Source: an uncultured Ramlibacter sp.
GTDB lineage: Bacteria; Pseudomonadota; Gammaproteobacteria; Burkholderiales; Burkholderiaceae_C
Direction of reading: 5' to 3'
NCBI RefSeq assembly: GCF_936925435.1
Contig: NZ_CAKZHQ010000008.1
Location: 1-56,693, forward strand
Length of the DNA: 56,693 nucleotides
Shown: piece by piece, positions 26,729-34,384 of the stretch
How the letters are laid out: every line of letters begins with the position of its first letter
Numbering within the stretch: the stretch's first letter is position 1
The notes under the pieces: model-generated
Told to the model about the DNA's origin: nothing
Databases searched by the model: none
The model's input: the letters and a program-made list of their open reading frames with translations, nothing else
Made by a program: the position numbers and the translations under genes

Positions 26729-26782
26729 CTGGGCGGCCCGGCGCCACTCAAGCTACCCTCGTCCTTGGTATCCTGCGGGCAG

Positions 26783-28267
26783 ATGCAAAACGGTACTCTC
26801 CTGGCCGCGGTCGACCTCGGCTCCAACAGCTTTCGCCTTGAAGTGGGCCGCTACGACAGCGGTCAGATCCATCGCACCGATTACCTCAAGGAAACCGTGC
26901 GCCAGGGCAATGGCCTGGACGAGGCGCGCAACCTCACGCCCGAGGCCATGCAGCGCGGCTGGGACTGCCTGGCGCGCTTTGGCGAACGGCTGGCGGGCTT
27001 TCGCAAGACCCAGGTGAGGGCGGTGGCGACCCAGACCCTGCGCGAGGCGCGCAACCGCGACACCTTCCTGGCTGGCGCCCAGCAGGCGCTGGGCTTTCCC
27101 ATCGACGTGATCTCCGGCCGCGAGGAGGCCCGCCTGATCTACCAGGGCGTGGCCCATCTGCTGCCGCAGTCGGACGAGCGCCGCCTGGTGGTGGACATCG
27201 GCGGACGCTCGACCGAGCTGATCCTGGGCCGGCAGTACGACGCGCGGGCGGTGGAAAGCCTGCGCGTGGGCAGCGTGGCCTGGTCGATGCATTACTTTGC
27301 CGAGGGCCAGTTCACCGAGGCCGCCTTCAACCGCGCCCAGGTGGCGGCCAAGGCCGTGCTGGAGGAAGCCGCCACAGCCTTCAGCCCCGCGCATTGGGAC
27401 GTGGCCTATGGCTCATCCGGCACCATCGGCGCCGTGGGCGACGTCCTGACCGCCGCCGGCTGGCCCGAGGGCGAGGTCAAGCGCGAAGGCCTGGACTGGC
27501 TGCTCAAGCAGTTGCTGGCAGCCCGCAGCGCCGACCGGCTGCGGATGGACAACCTGAAAGACGACCGGCGGCCGGTCATCGGCGGGGGCCTGAGCGTGCT
27601 GCTGGCGGTGTTCGATCTGCTGCAGATCGGCACCCTGCATGCGGCCCAGGGCGCGCTGCGCCACGGTGTGCTGTACGACTTGCTGGACCGCGAACAGGGC
27701 GCGACCGACATCCGCTCGGGCACCGTGCAGCGGCTGGCCAGCAAGTTCGGCGTCGACGAGGCCCAGGGACGGCGTGTCGCCCAGGTGGCCTGCCAGCTGC
27801 TGCGCCAGCTGCGCGCCGGCGACTCCAAAGACGAGCTGGCGCGGATGGAACGCAAGCTGACCTGGGCCGCGCATCTGCACGAAATCGGCTGCCGCATCTC
27901 CCACAGCGACTACCACAAGCATGGCGCCTACATTCTGGACAACGCCGACGCGGCCGGCTTTTCCCAGCCCGAGTTGCACCGCCTGAGCCTGCTGGTGCTG
28001 GGCCAGCGCGGCAAGCTGCGCAAGCTCGAAGCCGACTTCGAGGACGCCGTCTTCGTCCAGCAACTGGTGAGCCTGCGGCTGGCCGTGATCCTGTGCCATG
28101 CCCGGCTCGATCCCGACCTCAGGGGCCTGCAGTTGCGCTGCGAGGACCATGAGATCCGGCTGCCGCTGCGCGGCGACTGGGCGGCACGCTTCCCCCAATC
28201 GGCCCACCTGCTGCGTGAGGAGGTGGCAGCCTGGCAGAAGACCCCCTGGGCACTGGTGCTCGACTGA
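26783..28267 (+). CDS. ppx: Exopolyphosphatase, Ppx/GppA family
   Basis: Protein of 494 residues from the ATG at 26783; an upstream in-frame start at 26765 would add only 6. The N-terminal ASKHA ATPase-like fold has LLAAVDLGSNSFRLEVGRY (phosphate 1), VRAVATQTLREARN, SGREEARLIYQG and VVDIGGRSTELILG (phosphate 2). The C-terminal half is HD-like (AAHLHEIGCRISHSDYHKHGAYI). It removes terminal phosphate from polyphosphate, or pppGpp if GppA-like. It is next to both ppk2 and the Pst operon, so it belongs to the polyphosphate cycle, but I see no Pho box of its own. Its stop shares a base with the start of the DinB-like gene. Confidence 0.93.
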   Translation: MQNGTLLAAVDLGSNSFRLEVGRYDSGQIHRTDYLKETVRQGNGLDEARNLTPEAMQRGWDCLARFGERLAGFRKTQVRAVATQTLREARNRDTFLAGAQQALGFPIDVISGREEARLIYQGVAHLLPQSDERRLVVDIGGRSTELILGRQYDARAVESLRVGSVAWSMHYFAEGQFTEAAFNRAQVAAKAVLEEAATAFSPAHWDVAYGSSGTIGAVGDVLTAAGWPEGEVKREGLDWLLKQLLAARSADRLRMDNLKDDRRPVIGGGLSVLLAVFDLLQIGTLHAAQGALRHGVLYDLLDREQGATDIRSGTVQRLASKFGVDEAQGRRVAQVACQLLRQLRAGDSKDELARMERKLTWAAHLHEIGCRISHSDYHKHGAYILDNADAAGFSQPELHRLSLLVLGQRGKLRKLEADFEDAVFVQQLVSLRLAVILCHARLDPDLRGLQLRCEDHEIRLPLRGDWAARFPQSAHLLREEVAAWQKTPWALVLD

Positions 28268-28779
28268 TGGCCGCCGGACGGATCGACGAGGTCACGCTGG
28301 CAGCGCTGCGGGCCTTTCCGGACCAGCTGGCGGACCACTTCGCCGCCATCGCACCGGCCTGGCGGCACTGGGCGCCCCCGTCCTGGGAGGGTGTGCCCAG
28401 CGAGGCCTTCACAGCCATCGAGCAGGTCTGGCATGTGCGTGACATCGAGGTCGAGGGCTACCACCTGCGCATCCGCCGGACTCTGGAGGAAGACACGCCC
28501 CTGCTGGCCTCCATCGACAGCGAGGCTGTTGCCGCGCAGCGCAATTACGGCCTGGCCGACGCGCAGACCGCCCTGGCTGACTTTCGCCAGGCCCGTGCCA
28601 CCACCTTGGCGCTTGTCGCCACGCTGGAGCCAGTCCAGCTAAAGCGGACCGCCATCTTCGAGGGCTACGGCCCCCTGACCCTGCGCAGCCTGGTGCACTA
28701 CCTGTGCAGCCATGACCAGCAGCACCTGGCCGGCCTGCAGTGGCTGCGCGGCAAGATCGCGGCCCATGCCGCCGCCTGA
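28267..28779 (+). CDS. DinB-family protein
   Basis: Protein of 170 residues, a four-helix bundle of the DinB/YfiT type. The three metal-binding His positions are visible: IEQVWHVRDIE (about residue 58) and HYLCSHDQQHLAGL near the C-terminus. Members are metal-dependent transferases or thiol-related enzymes; many have no known reaction. Its ATG overlaps the ppx TGA (TGATG), so it is translationally coupled to ppx. Nothing specific links it to phosphate. Confidence 0.8.
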   Translation: MAAGRIDEVTLAALRAFPDQLADHFAAIAPAWRHWAPPSWEGVPSEAFTAIEQVWHVRDIEVEGYHLRIRRTLEEDTPLLASIDSEAVAAQRNYGLADAQTALADFRQARATTLALVATLEPVQLKRTAIFEGYGPLTLRSLVHYLCSHDQQHLAGLQWLRGKIAAHAAA

Positions 28780-28803
28780 ACCGCCCCAATCCGGAGGCTT
28801 TCC

Positions 28804-29076
28804 ATGTGCAGAAGCATCAAGACCCTGTTCAATTTCGAGCCGCCCGCCACCGAGCTGGAGATCCGCGACGCCTCGCTGCAGTTCGTGCGCAAGCTCAGCG
28901 GCTTCTCCGTGCCCTCCAAGGCCAATGAGGCGGCCTTCGAACTGGCTGTGGAGCAGGTCGCGGCCGCGGCCCAGGGCCTGATCGGCTCGCTGGTGACCAC
29001 TGCCCAGCCGCGCGATCGGGAGACGGAGGTGGCCCGGGCCAAGGCCCGTTCGCTGGAAAGGTTTGGCGCGCGATGA
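28804..29076 (+). CDS. DUF2277 protein
   Basis: Protein of 90 residues. It starts MCRSIKTLFNFEPPATELEI, the invariant opening of DUF2277 proteins, including Cys2 and the IKTL-NFEPPAT motif. The rest is helical. Function is unknown. GGAGG precedes the ATG. Its stop overlaps the next gene's start as ATGA. Confidence 0.88.
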   Translation: MCRSIKTLFNFEPPATELEIRDASLQFVRKLSGFSVPSKANEAAFELAVEQVAAAAQGLIGSLVTTAQPRDRETEVARAKARSLERFGAR

Positions 29077-29348
29077 GCATCGAGCTGGGCAAGGAGGAGC
29101 GACAGCAGGCCATCGCCTCCATCGAGCGCTACTTTCGGGAGAACATGGAAGAACAGATCGGCAACGTTGCCGCCGGCGGCCTGCTGGGCTACTTCCTGGA
29201 AGAGATCGGCCCCCTGGTCTACAACAAGGCCGTGGCCGATGTGCAGGAGCGTCTGCAGGCGCGCATCGCCGAGGTCGACATCGACGTCCACGAGGACCCA
29301 TTCGTCTACTGGCGCAAATACGAGCGCCAGACCAAACAAAAGAAATGA
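29073..29348 (+). CDS. DUF2164 protein
   Basis: Protein of 91 residues. The pattern LGKEERQQAIASIERYF, then IGNVAAGGLLGYFLEEIGPLVYNKAV and the tail EDPFVYW, is the full DUF2164 signature. It is probably cytoplasmic and helical, and function is unknown. It is translationally coupled to the DUF2277 gene by ATGA and followed 12 bases later by the VOC gene, so the three probably share a transcript with ppx and the DinB-like gene. Confidence 0.88.
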   Translation: MSIELGKEERQQAIASIERYFRENMEEQIGNVAAGGLLGYFLEEIGPLVYNKAVADVQERLQARIAEVDIDVHEDPFVYWRKYERQTKQKK

Positions 29349-29360
29349 AATGAGCAAGCC

Positions 29361-29732
29361 ATGAGCACCGGCCGCGTCATCCCCGTGCTGCGCATCTTCG
29401 ACGCCGCCAAGGCGCTGGAGTTCTACCGTGACTTCCTGGGTTTCAAGGTCGATTGGGAGCACCGTTTCGAGGACGGCCTGCCGCTGTACATGCAGGTCTC
29501 GCACGCGGGCTGCCTGCTGCACCTGTCAGAGCATTTCGGCGATGCCTGCCCCGGCGCCCAAGTCCGCATCGAGACCGAAGGCCTGCCGGCGTACCAGGAG
29601 CAACTGCTGGCCAAGCAGTACAAGAATGCGCGACCCGGCCTGGTGGAGGTGGCCTGGGGCGGCCACGAAATGCGGCTGACCGACCCCTTCGGCAACCGCC
29701 TGAGCTTCCACGGCCCGATGGAAGAATCCTGA
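29361..29732 (+). CDS. Glyoxalase/bleomycin-resistance-like VOC protein
   Basis: Protein of 123 residues with the two beta-alpha-beta-beta-beta repeats of the VOC fold. RVIPVLRIFDAAKALEFYRDFLGFKVDWEH is the first repeat. CLLHLSEHFGDACPG carries the mid-domain acidic/His positions, and WGGHEMRLTDPFGNRLSFH ends the second repeat. Proteins of this subtype (glyoxalase superfamily, bleomycin-resistance-like) often bind drugs or small ligands as dimers. The substrate is unknown. The stop is only 1 base from the stop of convergent ppk2. Confidence 0.82.
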   Translation: MSTGRVIPVLRIFDAAKALEFYRDFLGFKVDWEHRFEDGLPLYMQVSHAGCLLHLSEHFGDACPGAQVRIETEGLPAYQEQLLAKQYKNARPGLVEVAWGGHEMRLTDPFGNRLSFHGPMEES

Positions 29733-29733
29733 A

Positions 29734-30627
29734 TCAGTAGCGCTGGGGAACGACCATCTCCGGCGACACCGGCCGGCGCCTGTAGTCCTCGCTGCGCACC
29801 CGTTCGGGCAAGACGATGTCGGCGTGCGGCACTTCGGTGTAAGGCACCTGGTCCAGCAGGTGTCCGATGCAGTTCAGGCGCGCCGCCTTCTTGTCGTCGG
29901 CTTCCACCACCCACCAGGGCGCTTCGGGCGTGTGGGTGCGCTCGAGCATCACCTCTTTGGCGCGGGTGTACTGCTCCCAGCGGCGGCGCGACTCCAGGTC
30001 CATGGGGCTGAGCTTCCACTGCTTGAGCGGGTCGTGGATGCGGCCCAGGAAGCGCAGATGCTGCTCCTCGTCGGAGATCGAGGACCAGTACTTGAGCAGT
30101 TGGATACCCGAGCGGATCAGCATGCGCTCGAACTCCGGCACGGTGCGAAAGAACTCCTCGTACTGGTCCTCGGTGCAAAAGCCCATGACGCGTTCGACGC
30201 CGGCGCGGTTGTACCAGCTGCGGTCGAACAGCACGATCTCGCCGGCTGCCGGCAGGTGCGAGACGTAGCGCTGGAAATACCACTGCGTGCGCTCGCGGTC
30301 GTTGGGCGCGGGCAGCGCGGCGACCCGGCACACGCGCGGGTTCAGGCGCTGGGTGATGCGCTTGATGATGCCGCCCTTGCCGGCGGCGTCGCGGCCCTCG
30401 AACAGGATGACCATCTTGTGGCCTGTGGCGACCACCCAGTCCTGCAGCTTGACCAGTTCGCCCTGCAATCGGAACAGCTCGCGAAAGTAGCGCTGACGCT
30501 CCAGCTTGGCCGCATCGTCCTGCGGCGCCTGGCCGAAACTGCGGTCGTCCAGCTCCAGCTCCAGTTCCTCGTCGTAGCTGTCCAGCATGTCCAGGTGCAG
30601 CCGCTGGTCGCGCTCGTCGTTGTCCAT
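29734..30627 (-). CDS. ppk2: Polyphosphate kinase 2
   Basis: Protein of 297 residues from the ATG at 30627; the earlier in-frame start lies inside the Pho-controlled promoter. The P-loop kinase fold shows Walker A FEGRDAAGKGG, Walker B IVLFDRSWYNRAGVERVMGF and the lid Arg residues in RFLGRIHDPLKQWKLSP. The one-domain form with LNPRVCRVAALPAPNDRERTQWYF matches the class I PPK2 group, which uses polyphosphate to make nucleoside triphosphates from diphosphates. A perfect-spacing Pho box lies 35-52 bases upstream of the ATG, so expression should rise in phosphate starvation. Confidence 0.94.
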   Translation of the reverse strand: MDNDERDQRLHLDMLDSYDEELELELDDRSFGQAPQDDAAKLERQRYFRELFRLQGELVKLQDWVVATGHKMVILFEGRDAAGKGGIIKRITQRLNPRVCRVAALPAPNDRERTQWYFQRYVSHLPAAGEIVLFDRSWYNRAGVERVMGFCTEDQYEEFFRTVPEFERMLIRSGIQLLKYWSSISDEEQHLRFLGRIHDPLKQWKLSPMDLESRRRWEQYTRAKEVMLERTHTPEAPWWVVEADDKKAARLNCIGHLLDQVPYTEVPHADIVLPERVRSEDYRRRPVSPEMVVPQRY

Positions 30628-30645
30628 CTTCGGTCCAAATCCTCC

Positions 30646-30679
30646 ATCATCGGTGGCGCGTGTGACATCGCCATGACAT
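30646..30679 (-). promoter_or_regulatory. ppk2: Pho box and -10 of ppk2
   Basis: Minus strand: ATGTCAT-GGCG-ATGTCAC (30679 to 30662), two 7-mers 11 bp apart, close to the PhoB consensus. GATGAT (30651 to 30646) follows after exactly 10 nt and matches 4 of 6 bases of a -10. Confidence 0.85.
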
Positions 30680-30703
30680 CGGCGGACACCACAATCACGG
30701 CGC

Positions 30704-31735
30704 ATGGACCATCCCGTATCAAGCTATGGCCCGGACGAGTCCGGGTTGATCTGCGGCTATCTGTTCGAAAGCGGAGTCCCGGCAACCACGGTGGACTCGC
30801 GCACAGCAGCCGCCACCATTGAATCGCTGCGTGCCGCACCCCTGGGCAAGGAAGACCCGGCGCGCTTTGTCTGGCTGCATTTCAACCTGGCCCACGCCGG
30901 CGCCACACGCTGGCTGGAGCGCCACGCCGGCCTGTCGCCGGCCTTCCAGGACGCGCTGCACGGAGAACTGCGCTCCACCCGCATCGAACGTGACGAGGAT
31001 GCCCTGGTGGCGGTGGTCAATGACGTTCATTTCGATTTTTCCTTCGAGGCGCCCGACATCGCCACCCTGTGGGCCAGCCTGGACAGCCGCGTGGTTGTGA
31101 CGGCGCGCCAGTCGCCACTGCGCTCGATCGACCAGCTGCGCACCGCCGTCAAGAACGGCGAGCCGCTGCGCTCCACCGTGGAACTGCTGGAGCGCCTGCT
31201 GCGGGCCCAGGCCGACGCGCTGCTGGGCATTGTGCGCAGCGTGACGGGCCGGGTCGACAAGGTCGAAGACGAACTGCTGTCGGGCCGCCTGGACGCCAAG
31301 CGCGCCCGCCTGGGCACGCTGCGCCGCCTGCTGGTGCGCCTGCAGCGCCTGCTGGCGCCTGAACCGGCCTCGCTGTTCCGCCTGCTGCAGCACCCACCGC
31401 CGTGGATCGCGGAGTTGGACGTCCAACAGTTGCGCGAGGCCACGGAGGAGTTCTCGGTCGGCCTGCAGGACATGGCTTCGCTGCAGGAACGCATCAAGCT
31501 GCTGCAGGAGGAAATGGCCGCGATGGTCAACGAGCGCAACAGCCGCAGCCTGTTCGTGCTGACGGTGATGACCGTGCTGGCCCTGCCCATCAACATCCTG
31601 GCCGGCCTGTTCGGCATGAACGTCGGCGGTGTGCCGCTGGCCGACAACGCCCACGGCTTCTGGGTGGTCGCGGCGATCGTCGCGGCCTTCACCCTGGTGG
31701 CCGGCTGGCTGGCGTTCCGCCGGCGCGGGTCCTGA
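30704..31735 (+). CDS. CorA-family divalent cation transporter, ZntB-like
   Basis: Protein of 343 residues with a large N-terminal cytoplasmic domain (about 1-280) ending in a long stalk helix, then two C-terminal membrane segments. The first segment ends in the family signature FGMNVGGVP; the GMN motif is the pore entrance. The GG-V-P continuation rather than the MNF-EGMP type points to ZntB, which moves zinc (often with protons), rather than magnesium. It diverges from ppk2; no Pho-type array faces it. Confidence 0.85.
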   Translation: MDHPVSSYGPDESGLICGYLFESGVPATTVDSRTAAATIESLRAAPLGKEDPARFVWLHFNLAHAGATRWLERHAGLSPAFQDALHGELRSTRIERDEDALVAVVNDVHFDFSFEAPDIATLWASLDSRVVVTARQSPLRSIDQLRTAVKNGEPLRSTVELLERLLRAQADALLGIVRSVTGRVDKVEDELLSGRLDAKRARLGTLRRLLVRLQRLLAPEPASLFRLLQHPPPWIAELDVQQLREATEEFSVGLQDMASLQERIKLLQEEMAAMVNERNSRSLFVLTVMTVLALPINILAGLFGMNVGGVPLADNAHGFWVVAAIVAAFTLVAGWLAFRRRGS

Positions 31736-31743
31736 GCCCCCCC

Positions 31744-31777
31744 GCTTCATGCCCCTGTCATCCGGGTGCGCTCCAAT
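31744..31777 (+). promoter_or_regulatory. Pho box and -10 upstream of the 195-residue gene
   Basis: GCTTCAT-GCCC-CTGTCAT (31744-31761): the second 7-mer is a perfect consensus match, the first matches at its TCAT end. TCCAAT (31772-31777) follows after exactly 10 nt. CCAAT (31773-31777) and ATTGG (31784-31788) form a small dyad over the expected start point. Confidence 0.6.
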
Positions 31778-31803
31778 CGCGCCATTGGTCGTTGGGAGCT
31801 GCC

Positions 31804-32391
31804 ATGCTGCTGCAAAGAACGGAAAAAGCCCGGGGCGAACTGCAGCCCGGCGTACGCACACTGGGCCTGCGCGAGCGCAGCATGCTGCTGCTGACGGACG
31901 GCCGCAAGTCACTGCTGGACCTCAAACCGATGTTCGGCGGCGAGGGTGAACAGATGCTCCTGAAACTCGTGCAGCAGGGGTACCTGGAGCCTGTCAAGCC
32001 GGGCTTCAACCCCGGCAGCACGGGAACGTTCGCATTGCGGACTGTGGCATTCCAGGCCATCACGCCACAGGCCGCCGCCATTGCATCCGCGCCAGCCCCA
32101 TCGCCCCTTCCCGCACCGGTTGCGTCTGCCGCCGCGGACGCGTTCGAAGGCAAGCGGTCGATGGCCACCACCCGCATGTTCCTGTTCGACATCTGTGAAC
32201 GCATGTTCGCGCGGCGCAACCCGGCGCTCGCCGAACAGTTCCGCGAGGCCCTGCGCAACGCCAAGGACAGGGAGTCGATGCTGGGGGCGGCGCGCGCGAT
32301 GATCTCCGAGATCGAGCGCGCTGCCGGCCCGGAGCGTGCCGACTCGATCAGCGAGCGCATCGCCATGCTGCTGCCCGCCGAGGCCACCTGA
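31804..32391 (+). CDS. Uncharacterised protein, putative Pho-regulon member
   Basis: Cytoplasmic protein of 195 residues that I do not recognise. The ATG at 31804 has GGGAG upstream. Residues about 15-60 (TLGLRERSMLLLTDGRKSLLDL...) look like a small winged-helix-type or phosphoprotein-binding domain. A Pro/Ala linker follows (about 85-115: SAPAPSPLPAPVASA). The C-terminal 80 residues are helical and acidic/basic, with CERMFARRNPALAEQFREAL. No enzyme motif is visible. A Pho box and -10 with the same geometry as at pstS lie directly upstream, so it may be a new phosphate-starvation gene. The next gene is the RHH protein, 78 bases on. Confidence 0.7.
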   Translation: MLLQRTEKARGELQPGVRTLGLRERSMLLLTDGRKSLLDLKPMFGGEGEQMLLKLVQQGYLEPVKPGFNPGSTGTFALRTVAFQAITPQAAAIASAPAPSPLPAPVASAAADAFEGKRSMATTRMFLFDICERMFARRNPALAEQFREALRNAKDRESMLGAARAMISEIERAAGPERADSISERIAMLLPAEAT

Positions 32392-32425
32392 CACCCAGCA
32401 CTTCGCTGCCATTCACGCCTCGCCA

Positions 32426-32452
32426 AAACCGTATAAACTGTATATACCGTTT
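32426..32452. promoter_or_regulatory. Inverted repeat (possible operator) upstream of the RHH gene
   Basis: AAACCGTATA (32426-32435) and TATACCGTTT (32443-32452) are inverted arms with one mismatch pair, separated by 7 nt. The A+T-rich sequence contains TATAAA- and TATATA-type -10 candidates, so a repressor bound here would block transcription. The gene 18 bases downstream encodes a ribbon-helix-helix-like protein, which could bind it. Confidence 0.4.
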
Positions 32453-32469
32453 AACCAGAAGGAAGCAAC

Positions 32470-32889
32470 ATGGCGACTGCGAAGAAGACGACTGCAAAGA
32501 AGACCCCGGCCAAGGCCCTCAAGGCCAGCCCCGCGCGCAAGGCCTCGGCCCCCGCCCCGGTGAAGAAGCCGGCACTGCCCCAGGCGCCAACCCCTGCAGC
32601 AGGCAAGGCCGTTGCGGCACCTGCCCCGGCAGGCGCGGCGGCCAAGACCGTGAAGGCCGACAAGCCCAAGAAGCCCAAGCTGGTGCGCGACAGCTTCACC
32701 ATTCCGAAGGCCGAATTCGCTGTACTCGACGAGATCAAGCAGCGCGCGGGCAAGGCCGGCGTGCCGGTCAAGAAGAGCGAGATCCTGCGCGCCGGCATCA
32801 AGGCCCTTGCGGCCCTGGGCGATGCCCAGCTGCTGGCGGCGTTGCGCGCCGTGCCGGCAATCAAGACCGGCCGCCCGGCCAAGGACTGA
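32470..32889 (+). CDS. Ribbon-helix-helix-like protein with a Lys/Ala-rich tail
   Basis: Protein of 139 residues. Residues 1-75 are Lys/Ala/Pro-rich and repetitive, like the tails of histone H1-like proteins. Residues about 76-125 form a compact domain, VRDSFTIPKAEFAVLDEIKQ then KKSEILRAGIKALAAL, which reads as a beta-strand then two helices (RHH pattern: strand SFTIP, helix E-F-A-V-L, helix SEILRAGI). I infer a DNA-binding dimer with a nonspecific-DNA tail. An imperfect inverted repeat 18 bases upstream could be its own operator. GAAGGAA precedes the ATG. Similar proteins occur in Burkholderiales but I know no function. Confidence 0.7.
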   Translation: MATAKKTTAKKTPAKALKASPARKASAPAPVKKPALPQAPTPAAGKAVAAPAPAGAAAKTVKADKPKKPKLVRDSFTIPKAEFAVLDEIKQRAGKAGVPVKKSEILRAGIKALAALGDAQLLAALRAVPAIKTGRPAKD

Positions 32890-32894
32890 TTGCT

Positions 32895-34382
32895 CTACTG
32901 CGCCGGCTTGGGCGGCGCGAGCGCGTCCAGGACGCGTGCCGCCCCCGGGTGCAGGGGTACGGCCAGGCCCAGGCGTGCATTGGCCGCCGACACCTGGGCG
33001 CCCTGGGCGCTGCCGCGCGCCGCGAGGTCCGTGCCGGCCTCGAAGATGAAGCGCGTGACGGTGGCCACCTCGGCATCGGTCAGTTCCGCACCGGCCAGCA
33101 AGATGGCGGCCACGGCCACCGTCCGCACTTCCCTGTCCTGGTCAGGATAAGTGCCCTTGGCCAGGGTCAGCGGAAAGAAGGCCGGCGAGTCCTTGGCCAG
33201 CGCCTGCACGGCGGCAGCGTCCAGCGGCAGCAGGCGCAGTGGCATGGCGCCCGCCGCCTCGCGCAGGCTGTCAGCCGGAAAGCCGATGACCTGGACCAGG
33301 GCGTCGATCTCCTTGTTCTGCAAGGCTGACAGCGCCTCGTTCAGGGGCAACTCAAGGGTCTTGGCCAGCTTGCCGGGTGCAAACCCGTGCGCCTGCAGCA
33401 CCGCCAGCGCTGTGCTGCGGGAAGCCGAACCGGGCACGCCGATGGCGACGCGCTTGCCCGCCAGGTCGGCCACGGAGCGCAAGGCGCCGTCGCCGCGCAC
33501 CAGCACGTGGACGGCTTCGGGATAGAGGCTGCCGATGGCACGCAGCGCGGAGTACGGCCCTTCCTGGGCAAACGGCCCTTTTCCCTGGAACGCCAGCAGC
33601 GCGGAGTCGCCCTGCGCCAGGCCCATGGGCGCCCGGCCGTCGCGCACCATGCGCAGGTTCTCCTCGCCGCCCGCGGTCGTCAGCGCCGTCACCTTCCTGC
33701 CCCTGCTGCCGTCCAGCGATTGCGCCAGGCGCAGGTACTGGCCGCCGCTGGCGCCGGCCGCGATGGCATAGCCCTGGGCCGCGCGCGCCAGGCGCGCCTG
33801 GATCGCTGCATGGGCGCCTTCGAGTTCCTGCAGGATCACCTCACGCGTGGCCGCCGAGGTCTCGGGCGGCGCGTTGGCGATCGCGCCACGCATGGCTTCC
33901 AGCATCTTCTCCGGAGCGGGCCGGGGGGCGCCGGACGCAAACTCTGGCGCCGTCACCAAGCCATGGCCCGGCGGCGCCACCAGCACCCAGCTCTCGCCCT
34001 CGCGCTTGTAGGTGGCCGAACCATGCGCCCGGATCACGTCGCCGGCCTTGTTGCCGCCATTGACGACGCCCACCAGGCCCTTGGGGCCCGTGCCCATGGC
34101 GCTGACCACGCCAGCCACACCAGGCGACTCCCAACCGCCGAAGTCGTAGTCCTTGTTCAGCTTGAGATCGGCATCGAAATAGATGATGCGCCGCTCCTGC
34201 CCAGCGGGCGCCTTGGGGTCGGACTGGGAGCCGCGCCGCGCCATATCGGCCAGCACCAGCAGCTCGGCCGGCAAGGCCACGGCCAGCCGGCCGGCGACAT
34301 CCTGCTGCAAGGCTTTGGGATCGGGCCCGCGGCTGCAGGCAGCCAACAGCGACAACAGCAGGAGTACGGCAAGGCGGCGCAT
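32895..34382 (-). CDS. TAXI-family solute-binding lipoprotein
   Basis: Protein of 495 residues from the ATG at 34382. The first 16 residues are a lipoprotein signal ending in the lipobox L-A-A-C. Residues about 170-470 form the TAXI domain of TRAP-transporter receptors: AIAAGASGGQYLRLAQSL, VTALTTAGGEENLRMVRDG, GLAQGDSALLAFQG, GKRVAIGVPGSAS and ALQNKEIDALVQVIG. About 150 extra residues lie ahead of it (with LNKDYDFGGWESPGVAG), making it much longer than the usual 320-330. No TRAP membrane subunits adjoin it. It lies 2 bases after gltS, so the two are probably cotranscribed. Confidence 0.85.
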   Translation of the reverse strand: MRRLAVLLLLSLLAACSRGPDPKALQQDVAGRLAVALPAELLVLADMARRGSQSDPKAPAGQERRIIYFDADLKLNKDYDFGGWESPGVAGVVSAMGTGPKGLVGVVNGGNKAGDVIRAHGSATYKREGESWVLVAPPGHGLVTAPEFASGAPRPAPEKMLEAMRGAIANAPPETSAATREVILQELEGAHAAIQARLARAAQGYAIAAGASGGQYLRLAQSLDGSRGRKVTALTTAGGEENLRMVRDGRAPMGLAQGDSALLAFQGKGPFAQEGPYSALRAIGSLYPEAVHVLVRGDGALRSVADLAGKRVAIGVPGSASRSTALAVLQAHGFAPGKLAKTLELPLNEALSALQNKEIDALVQVIGFPADSLREAAGAMPLRLLPLDAAAVQALAKDSPAFFPLTLAKGTYPDQDREVRTVAVAAILLAGAELTDAEVATVTRFIFEAGTDLAARGSAQGAQVSAANARLGLAVPLHPGAARVLDALAPPKPAQ

Positions 34383-34384
34383 GC

